From assembly GCF_000182565.1 (NCBI RefSeq), contig NW_015971547.1, positions 539,339 to 603,338 of the forward strand: a stretch of 64,000 bases of DNA, given 5' to 3'. Source of the DNA: Spizellomyces punctatus DAOM BR117. Lineage: Eukaryota > Chytridiomycota > Chytridiomycetes > Spizellomycetales > Spizellomycetaceae. Made by a program: the position numbers and the translations under genes. Positions 33,947 to 45,700 of this stretch are shown here, in pieces. Below the pieces are notes generated by a model that had not been told where the DNA came from, searched no databases, and saw nothing but the letters and a program-made list of their open reading frames with translations. Position 1 is the stretch's first letter. Every line of letters starts with the position of its first letter.

Positions 33947-36900
33947 TTACATCAAAGCCTCTTCCATTTCTTTGGGGTCCGGTGAATTTGGCCGCCGACA
34001 TATTTTCTTATGTCGCTGTTTCCATTTTTCCATATATTCCACTCTCCGTTCCATCTTGTCATATAAGATCTCCATCGATCTGCAAGCAGTTCAGAGAACA
34101 CAGGGTCAATATGTATATCATATGGCGAAAGATGGTGGGTTTTACATACCGTTTCTGCCTCAGCACTTCATCCACTCTTATCCGCACGCTCTCTCGTTCT
34201 GACACAATTTGTCCATGTGCTTCGTGTAGGAGATTCTCCAGCTTTTCAACCCTTCGTTGCAAGAAACATATAGTTTCCTTTTCAGCCTTTGCCTCTTCAG
34301 CCAGCACTCTGGTCTCGAGACTGTCCACGCGTACGCGTCTCTTCCGATCCGTAACTCCAAGTTGGCCCTTTTTCTGCTCGTGCTCCAGCTTCAAGCGTTG
34401 TACCTGCTCCTCTAAAGCAGATGTACTCTCCTGTTGTCACGATGTGTCAGCACCAAGTTATTCTTAAACGGGTGTATCGCAGCCAGTACCTTATTAGCGC
34501 GTGCCGCGTCTTCCAGACGTGTCAATTGCGCCTCCTTGGAAGCCGACTTCTCCGCCCATTCTCTAAACATTGCAACATGCAAGATTATTATACTGAATGT
34601 CTACATGCCAATCACGCGTTAGTGCAAACCAACCGGCGGTTTTTCATCATATCCTTCTCCATCTTTTGCAACGTTGTCCGATAGTGCGCCATAACGGCAT
34701 TCACATGTTGGATGTTAACAATAACCTGCGTCTTCATGTCTTCGAAATTCCTCGATGGCTTTTCTTCAAACTAAAGTCATTGGTATTCTGAGTTAGTCTT
34801 GGGTATGATATGGCTACGTGACCCTAGCAAATGGAGTACCTTCACACCAGGGATAGTTTGGAGTACGTTATTCATGGTCAATATCACTTGCAACTGCTGG
34901 CTGACTGTCAGCATCGTTGCCTCACAATCTTTGATATGGCGGAGGAACCTCTCCTTTTGTTCGCTGAACAATTTTCGGTCTCTGGAAGCATCGTCCTGCA
35001 TATCACGAATGGTTGATTTTGCTTGCTCAAGGGCTCCTTCTTTTGTTGCCTTGTCCTTCTCTAGATCGCGGATTTTTTGTTTGAACTGCTCTACGTCCGC
35101 TCTCTGTCGTTGCAAATCACGGATGGTTGATTTTGCTTCCTCAAGGGCCCGTTCTTTTGTTGCATTGTCTTTCTCTAGATCGCGGATTTTCTGTTTGAGC
35201 AATTCTACGTCCGCTCTCTGTCGTTGCAAATCACGGATGGTTGATTTTGCTTCCTCAAGGGCCCGTTCTTTTGTTGCATTGTCTTTCTCTACATCGCGGA
35301 TTTTCTGTTTGAGCAATTCTACGTCCGCTTTCTGCCGTTGCAATTCACGGATGGTTGATTTTGCTTCCTCAAGGGCCCGGTCTTTTGTTGACTTGTCTTT
35401 CTCCAGATCGCGGATTTTTTGTTTGAGATGTTCTACGTCCGCTCTCTGTCGCTGTCTGAGCAGTTCTACGTCCGCTCTCTGTTGTTGCAAATCACGAATG
35501 CTTGATTTCGCTTCCTCAAGAGCCCCTTCCTTTATTGACTTGTCCTTCTCTAGATCGCGCATTTTCTTTTTGAGCAGTTCTACGTCCGCATTCTGTCTTT
35601 GCAATTCACGGATGGTTGACTTTGCTTCCTCAAGGGCTCCTTCTTTGGTTGACTTGTCTTTCTCCATATCGCGGATTTTGTGTTTGAGCAGGTCTACGTC
35701 CGTTCTGTGTCGTTGTTGGAGCAGCTCTACGTCCGCTCTCTGTTGTTGCAAATCACGGATGGTTGACTTTGCTTCCTCAAGAGCCCCTTCTTTTATTGAC
35801 TTGTCCTTTTCTAGATCGCGGATTTTTTGCGTAAGCAGTTCTACGTCCGCTCCTTGTCGTTGCAATTCACGGATGCGTTCTTTCAATTCTGCAGTTTCTT
35901 CCAATAATATTTCGTGATGCCTAGCTTCCAGCTCCCGTTTTTCTTGTTCTTCTTTCGCTTGCCTGGCGGTACTCTCATCCCGCCATTTCGCCTCCAACTC
36001 GAATATTGTTTGCGTTTGAACCTCAAGCTCACGGCGCAGGTACATCATGTCCTGAGCGGTCGTTTCATTCGCGGTCTGGAAGTTCCAAATCTCTTCCTTG
36101 TATCCTTCCACTTCTAGTTGAATTTGCTGAAGTAAACTGGTAACGTGGGCATAGTCGTTTTCAAGAACGGCGGCGAGTTGGCTGTTCTTTATTTCAAGTT
36201 CTGCCTGGAGAGCGAGTAGTTCCAAGCTCCCCGGAAACGGGTTGCTGTGCGAAACGTCGCCGCTAACGGTTACGGATGTAGGGACAGGGTCAAGTACTTC
36301 ATAAAGCGCATTGTTTTGCTTATACTCCTTCTTGTGTTCCCTCAGCTCTTCCTGAAGGCTATTGTTTATCTTCTTGAACCTTTCATTCGCCTTCGCCGAA
36401 TCCGTCTTCGAAGCTTCCTCGTGTTTACGCTGCCGCAGTTCTTCATAAAGCGTATTGTTCTGTTCAAATTTCATTTTAAGTTCGCTCAGCTCTTCCTGAA
36501 GGCTATTGTTTATCTTTTTCAACTGTTCATTCGCCTTCGCCGAATCCGTCTTCGATGCTTCGTCGTCTCGACGTTGCCGCAGTTCTTCATAAAGGGTGTT
36601 GATTTGTTGATACTTCCTTCTGACTTCACTCAGCTCCTCCTGAAGGCTATTGTTCGTCCTTTTCAACCTTTCAATCGCCTTCGCCGAGTCCGTTTGCGAT
36701 GCTTCCTCGTCTCTACGTTGCCGCAGTTCTTCATAAAGGGTATGGGTTTGTTCATACTGCCCTTTGACTTCACTCAGCTCCTCCTGAAGGCTATTGTTCG
36801 TCTTTTTCAGCCTTTCAATCGCCTTCGCCGAATCCGTCTTCGATGCCTCCTCGTCTCTACGTTGCTGCAGTTCTTCATAAAGGGCGTTGATTTGCTCATA

Positions 36901-39570
36901 CTTCCCTTTGAGTTCGCTGAGCTCCTCCTGAAGGCTGTTGTTCAACTTTTTCAAACTTTCAATCGTCTTCGCCGAATCCGTTTTCGATGCCTCATACGCG
37001 TCTCTACGCTGCCGCAGTTCTTCATAAACGGTATTGGTTTGTTCATGCTTCCCTTTGAGTTCGCTCAGCTCTTCCTGAAGGCTACTGTTCATCTTTTTCA
37101 ACCTTTCAATCGCTTTTGCGGAATCCGTCTTCGATGCCTCATACTCGTCTCTACGCTGCCGCAGTTCGTCATAAAGGGTATGGGTTTGTTCATACTTCCC
37201 TTTGAGTTCGCTCAGCTCTTCCTGAAGGCGGTTGTTCATCTTTTTCAAACTTTCAATCGCCCTCGCCGAGTCCTTTTGCAATTTTTCATACTCGTCGCTA
37301 CGTTGCCGCAGTTCTTCTTCATAAAGCGTGACGTTTTTTTCATACTCCTTTTTGAGTTTGCTCAGATCGTCCTGCAGGCTATTGTTCAGCTTCTTCAACT
37401 TTTCATTCGCCTTCGCCGAGTCCGTTTTCGATGCCTCATACTGGTCTCCACGTTGCCGCAGTTCTTCATAAAGCATATTGCTTTTCTCATACTTTTTTCT
37501 GAGTTCGCTCAGTTCCTTCTGAAGGCTATTGTTCATTTTTTTCAACTCTTCATTCGCCTTTGAGGAGTCCTTTTGCAGTTTTTCATACTCGTCGCTACGT
37601 TGCCGCAGTTCTTCTTCATAAAGCGTGACGTTTTTTTCATACTCCTTTCTGAGTTCGTTCAGGTCGCCCTGCAAGCTATTGTTCATCTTTTTCAACTTTT
37701 CATTCGCCTTCGCCGAGTCCGTTTGCAGCTCTTCATACGCGTCTCTACACTGCCGCAGTTCCTCTTCATAAAGCGTAATGTTTTGTTCATAGTCCTTTTT
37801 GAGTTCGGTCAGGTCGTTCTGAAGGCTACTGTTTATCTTCTTCAACTCTTTATTCGCCTTCCCCGAATCCGTTTTCGATGCTTCATACTCCTTTTTGAGC
37901 TCGTTCAGCTCTTCCTGAAGGCTATTGTTGATCTTTTTCAACTCTTTATTCGCCTTCCCCGAATCCGTTTTCGATGCTTCACACTCCTTTTTGAGCTCGT
38001 TCAGCTCTTCCTGAAGGCTATTGTTCATCCTTTTCAATTCTTTATTCGCCTTCGCCGAATCCGTTTTCGATGCTTCATACTCCTTTTTGAGCTCGTTCAG
38101 CTCTTCCTGAAGGCTATTGTTCATCCTTTTCAACTCTTCATTCGCCTTCGCCGAATCCGCTTTCGATGCTTCATACTCGTCTCTGCGTTGCCGCAGTCCT
38201 TCGATGTTTTGTTCATAGTCCTTCTTGAGTTCGATCAGCTCTTCCTGAAGGCTACTGTTTATCTTTCTCAATTCCTCATTCGCCTTCACCCAGTCCGTTT
38301 TCGATTCTTCGCACTCGTCTCTATGTTGCCGCAGCTCTTCATAAAGGGTATTGTTCTTCCTTATAAGCCCTTCATTCACCGAGTCGAACTTATCGCGCTA
38401 TTAATCAGGAACTATATATTAGTAGACCATTGATATGAAAAGTCAGGCTACGGCACACCTCTCTTATCAAGGCGTGGTACATTTTTCGATACATGTATGC
38501 CTGGCGATTAGGAATAGTGGGTGTGAGGTCCATATTTTAAGTCACGGGACTTGGAATCTTACTCTGGTTTCTAGATTTGCCAGCTGCGTTGGAGTTATGT
38601 TGTAAGCGCGCTCTTCGAAAAAAATCCTCATCTTTAAATTGATATTGTCCTTGCGGAGTCTCTGCATAACCTGTAAGAACCAGAAATGTTTGTTCTTTCA
38701 CGAATTCCAGGAGAGAAGGACATTGGCATACATTACCTCACGATATTGTCTGAACCCATATTCATTAGGATCCACGGAGTAGTCGGAATCTTTCTCAATT
38801 CTCCACTCTACCCTGTCCTTCGGGTTGGGATCTTTATAGAGGTTGTACTTTTTTGGAAGATCAGGTGGAAACACATAAAAGTCGGCCTCGACCTTCTCGG
38901 ACTTTTGAGTGAAAGCAACCTGCCCGCTTGGCAGCTCCTCAGTATAGCGATGCAGCTCGTCCTTCGCATTGGGTGCAAGAACCCAGCCTTTCTCCAAAGC
39001 TTCCTTCAGTGGCTCCTCCTCTTCCAATCTTTTCACCACCCAATCATCGGCTTCGCCATCCGTTGAAGCTTCCTCACCATCCTCTTCCGGTACAATGAAC
39101 TCTATTCTCTTCTTGAAACCAAAATTCTCAGGTCGTATTGGCCGCGGCAAAGAATCCACATGATTTGATACTTTTGCAAAAACTTCTTCCTCGGGCACAT
39201 ATTCTGATACGACTGACCTAGCATCCAACCCATCCACTGTATCGTACACCGACCCCTCTGACTTCTGATCGTCGCCATTTTCCTCTTGTATATGCGGCCG
39301 TGGCACTACTTTCCTCGGTTCGACTTCCTCCACATCATGGAAAGGCATATCGCTCAGAAAGAAGTCCTCATCGTCTTCAACCTCATAGCAACCGGGAGGG
39401 GCTTCCTCATCCATAATGTTTGGACATTCAGAGAAGCCAAAGAATGGAGACCCAGGAAGGGAATCCTGTGCTTCGTCCATTGTGCCCAGCGAGATCGTCT
39501 GTTCGAACGCGTTCCCGGACGAATCCATGACAATTGACATCTTGGATGCCGTAATGGATGATGCAAGCAT
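33947..39570 (-). CDS. CM1 (Cnn_1N-like) coiled-coil scaffold, probable microtubule-organising protein
   Basis: Predicted 1,707-residue protein. Exons: 39570-38737, 38670-38563, 38397-34840, 34770-34634, 34562-34490, 34430-34150, 34079-33947. Residues 1-270 are acidic and not coiled. At the exon 1-2 junction (about residues 274-312) lies YREVMQRLRKDNINLKMRIF, then FEERAYN. This closely resembles the CM1 motif (centrosomin/Mto1/Pcp1 family) that recruits and activates gamma-tubulin complexes. The rest is almost all coiled coil: a 15-unit array (about residues 333-1015), a Pro/Ser break, a non-repeat coil, a seven-unit array (about 1157-1447), then further coil over four small exons. Phase is consistent throughout. 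Joining the acidic N-terminal exon to the coil depends on the CM1 motif being rebuilt across an intron. A role at the spindle pole or basal body is inferred from family knowledge. Confidence 0.8.
34997..35867 (-). repeat. Seven-unit coiled-coil repeat array B in the CM1 scaffold
   Basis: Tandem coding repeat. Typical unit is 38 residues: RQRADVELLKQKIRDLEKDN followed by ATKERALEEAKSTIRDLQ. Units 2 and 4 are 49 residues because an 11-residue piece (RADVELLRQRQ-like) is duplicated inside. Units 5-7 are the most alike, which suggests recent expansion at the C-terminal side. Confidence 0.85.
36296..38343 (-). repeat. Fifteen-unit coiled-coil repeat array A in the CM1 scaffold
   Basis: Tandem coding repeat. 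A standard unit is LRQRRDEYEASKTDSAKAIE, then RLKKMNSSLQEELSELKGKH and EQTNTVYEE: 49 residues, exactly seven heptads. Variants are 48 or 50 residues, and four consecutive early units are truncated to about 32-38. Nucleotide similarity is high. Both strands stay open over long stretches because of the biased composition. Confidence 0.85.
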
Positions 39571-39706
39571 GTCCCCGCCCGTGTCCCCAGGTATCTATTT
39601 GCTGACGGATTGTTTTTGATGCAGTGCCATGGTAGTAGGCGCATATGGATATTCAAATACATGCTTAATTATATTACATCTAAACTATAATAGGTTTTTG
39701 TTATAT

Positions 39707-40824
39707 TTACATGCGACGCTTTTCCTTCTTCATTGTTCGTCGCTTTTCCTTCTCCTTTTCCAGGCGCTGCTTTTCTTGAAGCTCCTTATTTCTTTGAACC
39801 TGCTTCTGATGCTCTGCCTGCGCTTGTAATCTCTTTGCCTGCTCCGCTTGCTTCACGATTCTGAGGCAATAACAAATGTTAAAGTCCAGATTTTTGAATG
39901 GCAACGGCGCCAACTTACTCGGCATTACGGTTCTTTGGTAGCAATACTAAAAGAGGTGCATGTTGAACAACCTATGAATGATCACGCCCATGGACAGCCA
40001 ACAGCTTACCTTCGTCGGATGAACTCTTCTTATCATCCTTCTTGCCTTTATAAATGAACTCCACCTCGCCGTCCGCTGTCTCCACCACTTCGTCTAGATC
40101 GTATCCATACTATACCCGAAGAAGCCATGCACTATCTCATTACTTGAAGCACTACCGTCAACACAAAGCGGCGTAGCATTTACCTGTGCTAATAGACGCT
40201 CCCGAGCTTGTTTCTCTTCCTTGCTCAATTGTTTTTTGGCAGGTTTGATTTCTTGCTGCGATATGGTCGCTTGAAGCGCTTCCCGCTCTTGTACTGGGTA
40301 AGTGCGTATCAGCCAAGCGTACACTACGTTCGTTTTAAGCAGTGGCCCACATACGTTTTACCGCCTCCAGTGCCTTTTGTTTCATCTCTTCTTCCTGTCG
40401 CCTTGCTTTTTCTCGCCACTCTGCATTGCGCCGCAACATCTCGTCTACAAGCTGCTCTACCGGTTGGTCCTGAAGGTATCGAAGTAAATTCTTTTTCAGT
40501 GGTTTAATGTGTACTCAAGGGCTCAGTGGTACACTTACGGTTGCCTCCGACAAAAACTCTACAATCACCTCCCGCCGTTCGCCATCCTCCATGGTCTCCT
40601 TATGCAGTATCGACGTTAGCGTCATTTAAAAGATGGTTCTCAGGTCCCTTGTCGCACCTCTGAACAGAGTTGTGTTATATATTCTGAAAACGTCTGCAAA
40701 TATAAGGCAAGTCTCAAATCGGTGTCCTTCAGTTCATTGATCTGATATACAGCTTCCTCACTTCATCGTTGATGCTGAGGTCCATAAGGCTGGCGGTAAG
40801 CCACTCATCCCACTCATTTGTCAT
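39707..40824 (-). CDS. CCDC43: CCDC43 homologue
   Basis: Small coiled-coil protein, 221 residues against about 224 in animals. Eight exons in 1.1 kb: 40824-40762, 40693-40658, 40598-40539, 40469-40355, 40293-40184, 40109-40010, 39946-39919, 39860-39707. The N-terminus EWDEWLTASLMDLSINDETF matches the WL-x-L-I-x-D-E-x-Y-type helical start of CCDC43. The next part, REVIVEFLSEAT, resembles its ILSAFLEE segment. The middle has SKEEKQARERLLAQYGYD, matching SEEEKQRKAALLAQY. The C-terminus is a highly charged helix (KELQEKQRLEKEKEKRRT, ending KKEKRRM). Exons as short as 28 and 36 nt are supported by exact phase. Molecular function is unknown. The ATG lies about 110 bp from that of the divergent hypothetical gene. 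Confidence 0.8.
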
Positions 40825-40934
40825 TTCAGGGCAGCCTTAAATGTGAGCAAGGCAGATTTTGGTTAAATGAAATCGACATCACCCTAATTGCAGGTCTTGG
40901 TATTTCATTTATCATTCCTGTTGTCGTGGCAACA

Positions 40935-41687
40935 ATGAGTGTAACCTCTCCATGTCATTCTATTCTCACCACGGCCCAATCTACAACGAACAACATTGCG
41001 ATCATGGCGTATTCTTCGGTTGCGATAACAGCGACTGCTGCAGGTGTTGCAACAGTAGCCCTTCTTGTATTCGGTCCTTTGGAACAATCACATACTTTCC
41101 CCGTAACTAAACGGAAGCTTGAAACACCTCCCCCGCCACCGGTTGAGCCGGTCGCCCCTCTCAGTGCTTCCTGGAGCTTTGTCGATCAATCCACCAGCGC
41201 CCTTTTGGAGGCTGCGAACAAAGTTCGTGCACAAGATCATGCAGAACGTGTGTTTGCTGAGCTTGTTGACCCTGAGACGTACTATGAAGCAACCCGGCAA
41301 CCAGAATTTGGCGTGGAAGTTATTAGCAGAGGTTCAGGCATCACACGATTCATTCGCAAACGACGATCGAGGCAGTCTCAGGGGCCAAGAGTTGTAGTAG
41401 TGCGAAAGTTTGGTGAAGACGAGCAGCCAGGCCGGAACAAGTCATATTTTATAAAGGACGAATTCAAAGTGTTTAACACAACAGTGATCGTGAAACATGT
41501 GCTCTCGGTGGAGGATGCTACAGAGGAAGGTGCGAACCCTGCCGTGGTACTGGAAGTGGAGGTTGAGACGAGGGGCCCGTTAGCGAGTGCTTGGGTCATA
41601 GGTCGGCGGTATGCTGACAGACTCGCAGGTCTGGGCGGCGCTGTGGAAGGGCGTTGGGGTGGGAAAGATGCCTTGAGCAGAACCTAA
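40935..41687 (+). CDS. Hypothetical membrane-anchored protein
   Basis: A 250-residue frame from ATG 40935. The N-terminus has one predicted membrane segment (SSVAITATAAGVATVALLVF, near residues 26-45), then a proline-rich linker with PPPPPVEPVAP. A soluble C-terminal domain of about 150 residues follows, with alternating beta-like segments (ITRFIRKRR, RVVVVRKFGEDEQPG, SYFIKDEFKVFNTTVIVKHV, AVVLEVEVETRG). The strand pattern followed by a terminal helix (SAWVIGRRYADRLAG) resembles a START-like lipid-binding fold, but this is only an impression. No introns are required. The reading frame extends upstream of the ATG, so an earlier exon is possible. Confidence 0.55.
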   Translation: MSVTSPCHSILTTAQSTTNNIAIMAYSSVAITATAAGVATVALLVFGPLEQSHTFPVTKRKLETPPPPPVEPVAPLSASWSFVDQSTSALLEAANKVRAQDHAERVFAELVDPETYYEATRQPEFGVEVISRGSGITRFIRKRRSRQSQGPRVVVVRKFGEDEQPGRNKSYFIKDEFKVFNTTVIVKHVLSVEDATEEGANPAVVLEVEVETRGPLASAWVIGRRYADRLAGLGGAVEGRWGGKDALSRT

Positions 41688-41904
41688 GGTACCCTGATGT
41701 TTGCTGCGGGCGGATGCCAATGAGAAAACCTACAGAGAACGTGCTGGAAACATTACCTCATAGTATAGTGTGGTTCAGATTTGATCTATGCATATAAATG
41801 CTATTATTCTGCGGCGTAAATTATTTATAAAGTTGGTGATAGATTGAAGGTAGCCTTAAGTACAACGCTGTATGATATTCCAGGAGTCTCCGGCCGCTTA
41901 TCAT

Positions 41905-42433
41905 CTATTCACCAGCAGCATACCAGCCGTAGTCATTTATCTTTTCATCACCAGAAGGGTCCACCTCAAACCATCTACGAATAAAAGTCCATCGTCAATA
42001 GCTTATTAGCTTTCACAAGCATCAGCAGCGGTACTTACAGGTAATCATGCCGTCCGCGCCAGTAGTATATCAAAAAGTATGGCTTACCCTCAGCTGCTCC
42101 AAGAGCGTTGGGAGATCCTCCGGCAATAACAGGACCCGGCATTCCACCAGTAATTGCACCCGGACCAGCGGCTTGAAGTGGGCCCACATTGGAAGCACCC
42201 ACCTTGGGTACGATCTCATCAGGAGGTCCCATAGCTTCCAGTACTTTAGTGGCAGGCGTTCCTTTGTTTCCCAAAGCCTTTGCAAGAGCTTCCATCGTTT
42301 TGTGCTTTTTCCCACCATAACCGTCCACGTCCTTGTCATGCTCGCCTCCATTAAAGTGTCCCTTGCGGTCACGAAGAGCTTTGAACTCAGTAGAGAGAAT
42401 GGCCAAGTCCTGGGCGGAAGTCTCTGAAGCCAT
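41905..42433 (-). CDS. Conserved fungal protein of unknown function
   Basis: 154 residues in two exons: 42433-42039 and 41974-41905. I recall similar fungal hypothetical proteins with the pattern F-x-x-LR-x-x-KG, then VDGYGGKKHKTMEALAKALG, then EAMGPPDEIV, then a Gly/Pro/Ala-rich linker, then YFLIYYWRGRHDYLWFEVD. The intron falls inside the LW of DYLWFE, and the second exon ends with INDYGWYAAGE. Without that splice the protein would stop right after HDYL. No transmembrane segment or known catalytic motif. Divergent from the pseudouridine gene, 271 bp away. Function unknown. Confidence 0.75.
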
Positions 42434-42704
42434 TTTGGACCACGAAACTATTGGGAATTCGAGAGGGTAATAAGCGAAAGCGGGAAGCGTCAAAAGGATA
42501 ACAAGTAAGAGTCTGGTAAGGTTCGCCAGCTTTCCAGTTTTGAAGGAATGAAATAAAGTGCTTGATTCCTACACAATTGTAGATGACAAGTTGATTGCGA
42601 GGAATCAGACGCAAGTCACACTTCCAGCACTATTACGTCATCTGCACAACCAAGGGCTGTGCCACTTGCGGGGGGAGCTTCAAGTTTACTACGACGCATC
42701 GACG

Positions 42705-45700
42705 ATGATCTACCGGCATTGTCGACTCCCCGTGAGCATTCCCGTGCAGTCTTATTGAGGAAGCAAGCAAGAAAACCCAAACTGATATGTGGATTATCGC
42801 GATCAGGTGTCCATTTCATCATTATGCCGCGATCGTCGACTATTTTCGACCCGCCTAAGGGCGCCAGCAACGTCGCATGTGTATGACATTCACCCAGAAG
42901 TACGCGAAGCATTGCGGGCAAAAAGGCCGGTAGTTGCATTAGAGTCTACAATAATAAGTCATGGTGGGGCGACGGACGTTATCCTTCAAATACAGGTAGT
43001 TCCCACTCATGCCTAATTCATGAGTAGGAATGCCCTATCCGCAAAATCTAGATACTGCTTTGGCAGTGGAGAGAATTGTGCGGGAGGAAGGCTGTGTGCC
43101 TGCAACTATTGCTGTCCTTGATGGACGCATCAAAGTTGGTATGTTTCGACTTCCTGCACAGTCGCTTGGAACAGCTTCTGAATGTTTGTTTTCTTGCATG
43201 TAGGGCTCTCCAAGGATGATTTAGAAAAGCTTGCTCGAACTGGTCTCAAAGCACGAAAGACTTCTCGACGAGATTTAGCTCTAGTTGTTTCCCAGGTAAG
43301 AAGGCATATATTTGCTTATCATCGGCCTAGACGACAATTGACATTCCTATCAAGGGAGTCGTAGGAGCTACCACAGTGTCTGGTACTATGCTGATTGCGC
43401 ACCAGGCAGGAATCAAGGTGTTCGTGACTGGGGGAATTGGTGGAGTTCACCGAGGTGGCGAAGATTGTACGTTCTAGAGTTGTTCCTTTTGAAAGTCTTC
43501 ATAGTTGATCTTTAATGACCCGTCAGCGATGGATGTCAGTGCTGATCTGACCGAACTTGGAAGGACGCCGGTTGCTGTAATATGTGCCGGTGCAAAGTCG
43601 ATCTTGGATATTGAGCGAACCTTAGAGTTCCTGGTATGTCACTACGTTCGAGCTTGGTCGTCAGTGTGATTCCATAGACCAATTAAACTTGATACACCCC
43701 AGGAAACTCAAGGGGTAACGGTCGTTAGCTATGGAGATAGCGATGAGTTTCCAGCCTTTTACACTCCGAAATCCGGTTACAGGGTGAGATCAGTTGATTA
43801 GCGATTTAGTTGGATAAACGGAGGAATTAATCTCTTTGGTATAGAGCATCGCCCACCTTAAGACTCCTGACGCATGTGCGTCGCTAATTAGTGAGTAACT
43901 TGTATAACTGTGCTGGATGATGAGCCAAGATTTGAACCTGGTATCGTATCACAGAGGCGAACAATGATATTCAATTGCAAAGCGGCATGGTTATAGCTGT
44001 ACCGATCCCAAGTGAAGATGCGCCAAAGGACGCGTGGAGGATTGAAAAGGCGGTTTTGGACGCTGTCAGCGAGGCAAAGTGGGTGACATATGCTGCCGTT
44101 GTGAAAGAACATCACCCTTTGAGTCTTCAATATGTTACAGTACAAAGGGCATTAAAGGCAAAGACATAACGCCCTTTCTTCTTGATCGGGTAAAGCAGAT
44201 TACACAGGGGGAATCTTTGAAATCCAGTAAGCTTGTTACACCGACTCAGTGTTTTGGCACAGAGCACCCGTTGCTCACGCATCTGTTTATAGATATTGCC
44301 TTAGTTAAGAACAATGCCCGTATTGGCAGCCGTATAGCTGCTTCATTTGCGGCTCAGTGTAATGGGGCTATAATCAATTCGTCAGAGTCATCAGCCGCGG
44401 CTTCGCGACCTATGATAATAGGAGGCACTGTTCTCGATGTATCGGCCCGGTTTGACGATGGCCCCGAATGCAACGGGATGCCATCATTAGGAACATCGCA
44501 TCCCGGTACTTGTAAACAGTCGATGGGTGGGGTGGGCCGGAACATGGCGGAAGCATGTTATCGCACAGGCGGAGATCCATATTTTGTTAGTGCTGTCGGG
44601 GACGATGTGGCGGGAGACGGCTTGATTCAAGAGATGGCTGGCGCAGGAATGGTACGTACGCGATCATGTGTATCTGAAAGATGTCAACGTCTTAAGGCCC
44701 ATGCGCAGGATGTATCTGGGATAAAAAGGATTGTAGGTCATCAGACAGCGACTTACAATGCGTTTCTCAAATCCGACGGGGACATGCTAGTTGCGGTGGC
44801 TGACATGCGCATGCACGCAGAAATTGATGGAGAGGAGGTCCGTGTCGCCATTGAGAGATCCTGGTTTGCATGCTGAGCTTTGTGTCGGCGCTCTTAGGTC
44901 TCTACAATCATCAAGAGGAACTTACCACCCTTTGTATCAATTGACGGAAACTTGAGCCGTCGTTGCACACAACGGATTTTGGAAACTTGTGCAGAGAATA
45001 ACATTCCAGGTGCGTTGCTGCAGATGTGATAAGATGATCCAACAGAGCCCATGAGTAATAACAACCTTCAAGTTCTATTTGAACCAACATCAGAGATAAA
45101 GGCTTTCAGATTATTCAATCTCGACCACAACTTGTTGAAAGCTAGTATTAGATACGCCACCCCAAATGAAGGCGAACTCAGCGCAATGGCCTGGGGATAC
45201 CAGTCTGCTAATGATCCATGCAATGGTGAGACAACTAAGAACTTATTGCTCCTGTCTGCGATTAACGCAACTGCTCTCCAAGGCCTGCCTAACCAGGAGG
45301 ACGATGCGGCTCGTTTGCGCAGAGGCAGAGGATTGATGTGGGGGCAGAACAATCTTCAGTCAAACATTACCGTTGTCGGTAAAGTGATACCTACGATCAT
45401 TGTCAAACGCGGGCGTGAGGGTGTTTTGATTGCAAGAGATGGTTCAATATCCGCAACCCTTGCGCCGACACAAATTTATAATGATTGTATCAGCGTCACT
45501 GGCGCAGGAGACAGGTAACATACATCCTCATTGTCATATATGGTTGATTGCAAATTAATGTCTCTTTGTAGCATGGTTGGAACACTGGTGACAGGCCTGT
45601 CCCGCCATTATTCACTGAAATCGGGTGAACCTGCAGTGGAAGATCTGCGTAGGTTTGCCGGGGCTGGTATGCGCGCAGCGGAAATGTCATTAATGACCGA

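Noticed and set aside
34799-35917. 372-codon plus-strand frame opposite repeat array B
   Set aside because: Same cause: a Ser/Arg/Cys-rich complement of the repeat. The minus-strand frame continues through spliced exons with conserved phase.
36247-38433. Two long plus-strand open frames (438 and 286 codons) opposite repeat array A
   Set aside because: They mirror the tandem coding repeat on the minus strand. The predicted proteins are monotonous Phe/Leu/Arg-rich complements of Glu/Lys-rich coil codons, with no ATG-plus-motif logic.
43925-43941. tRNA T-arm-like hairpin on the minus strand (CCAGG-TTCAAAT-CTTGG)
   Set aside because: Stem and loop look right, but no matching acceptor strand, D-arm or anticodon arm is found, and the segment lies inside an intron of the pseudouridine gene.
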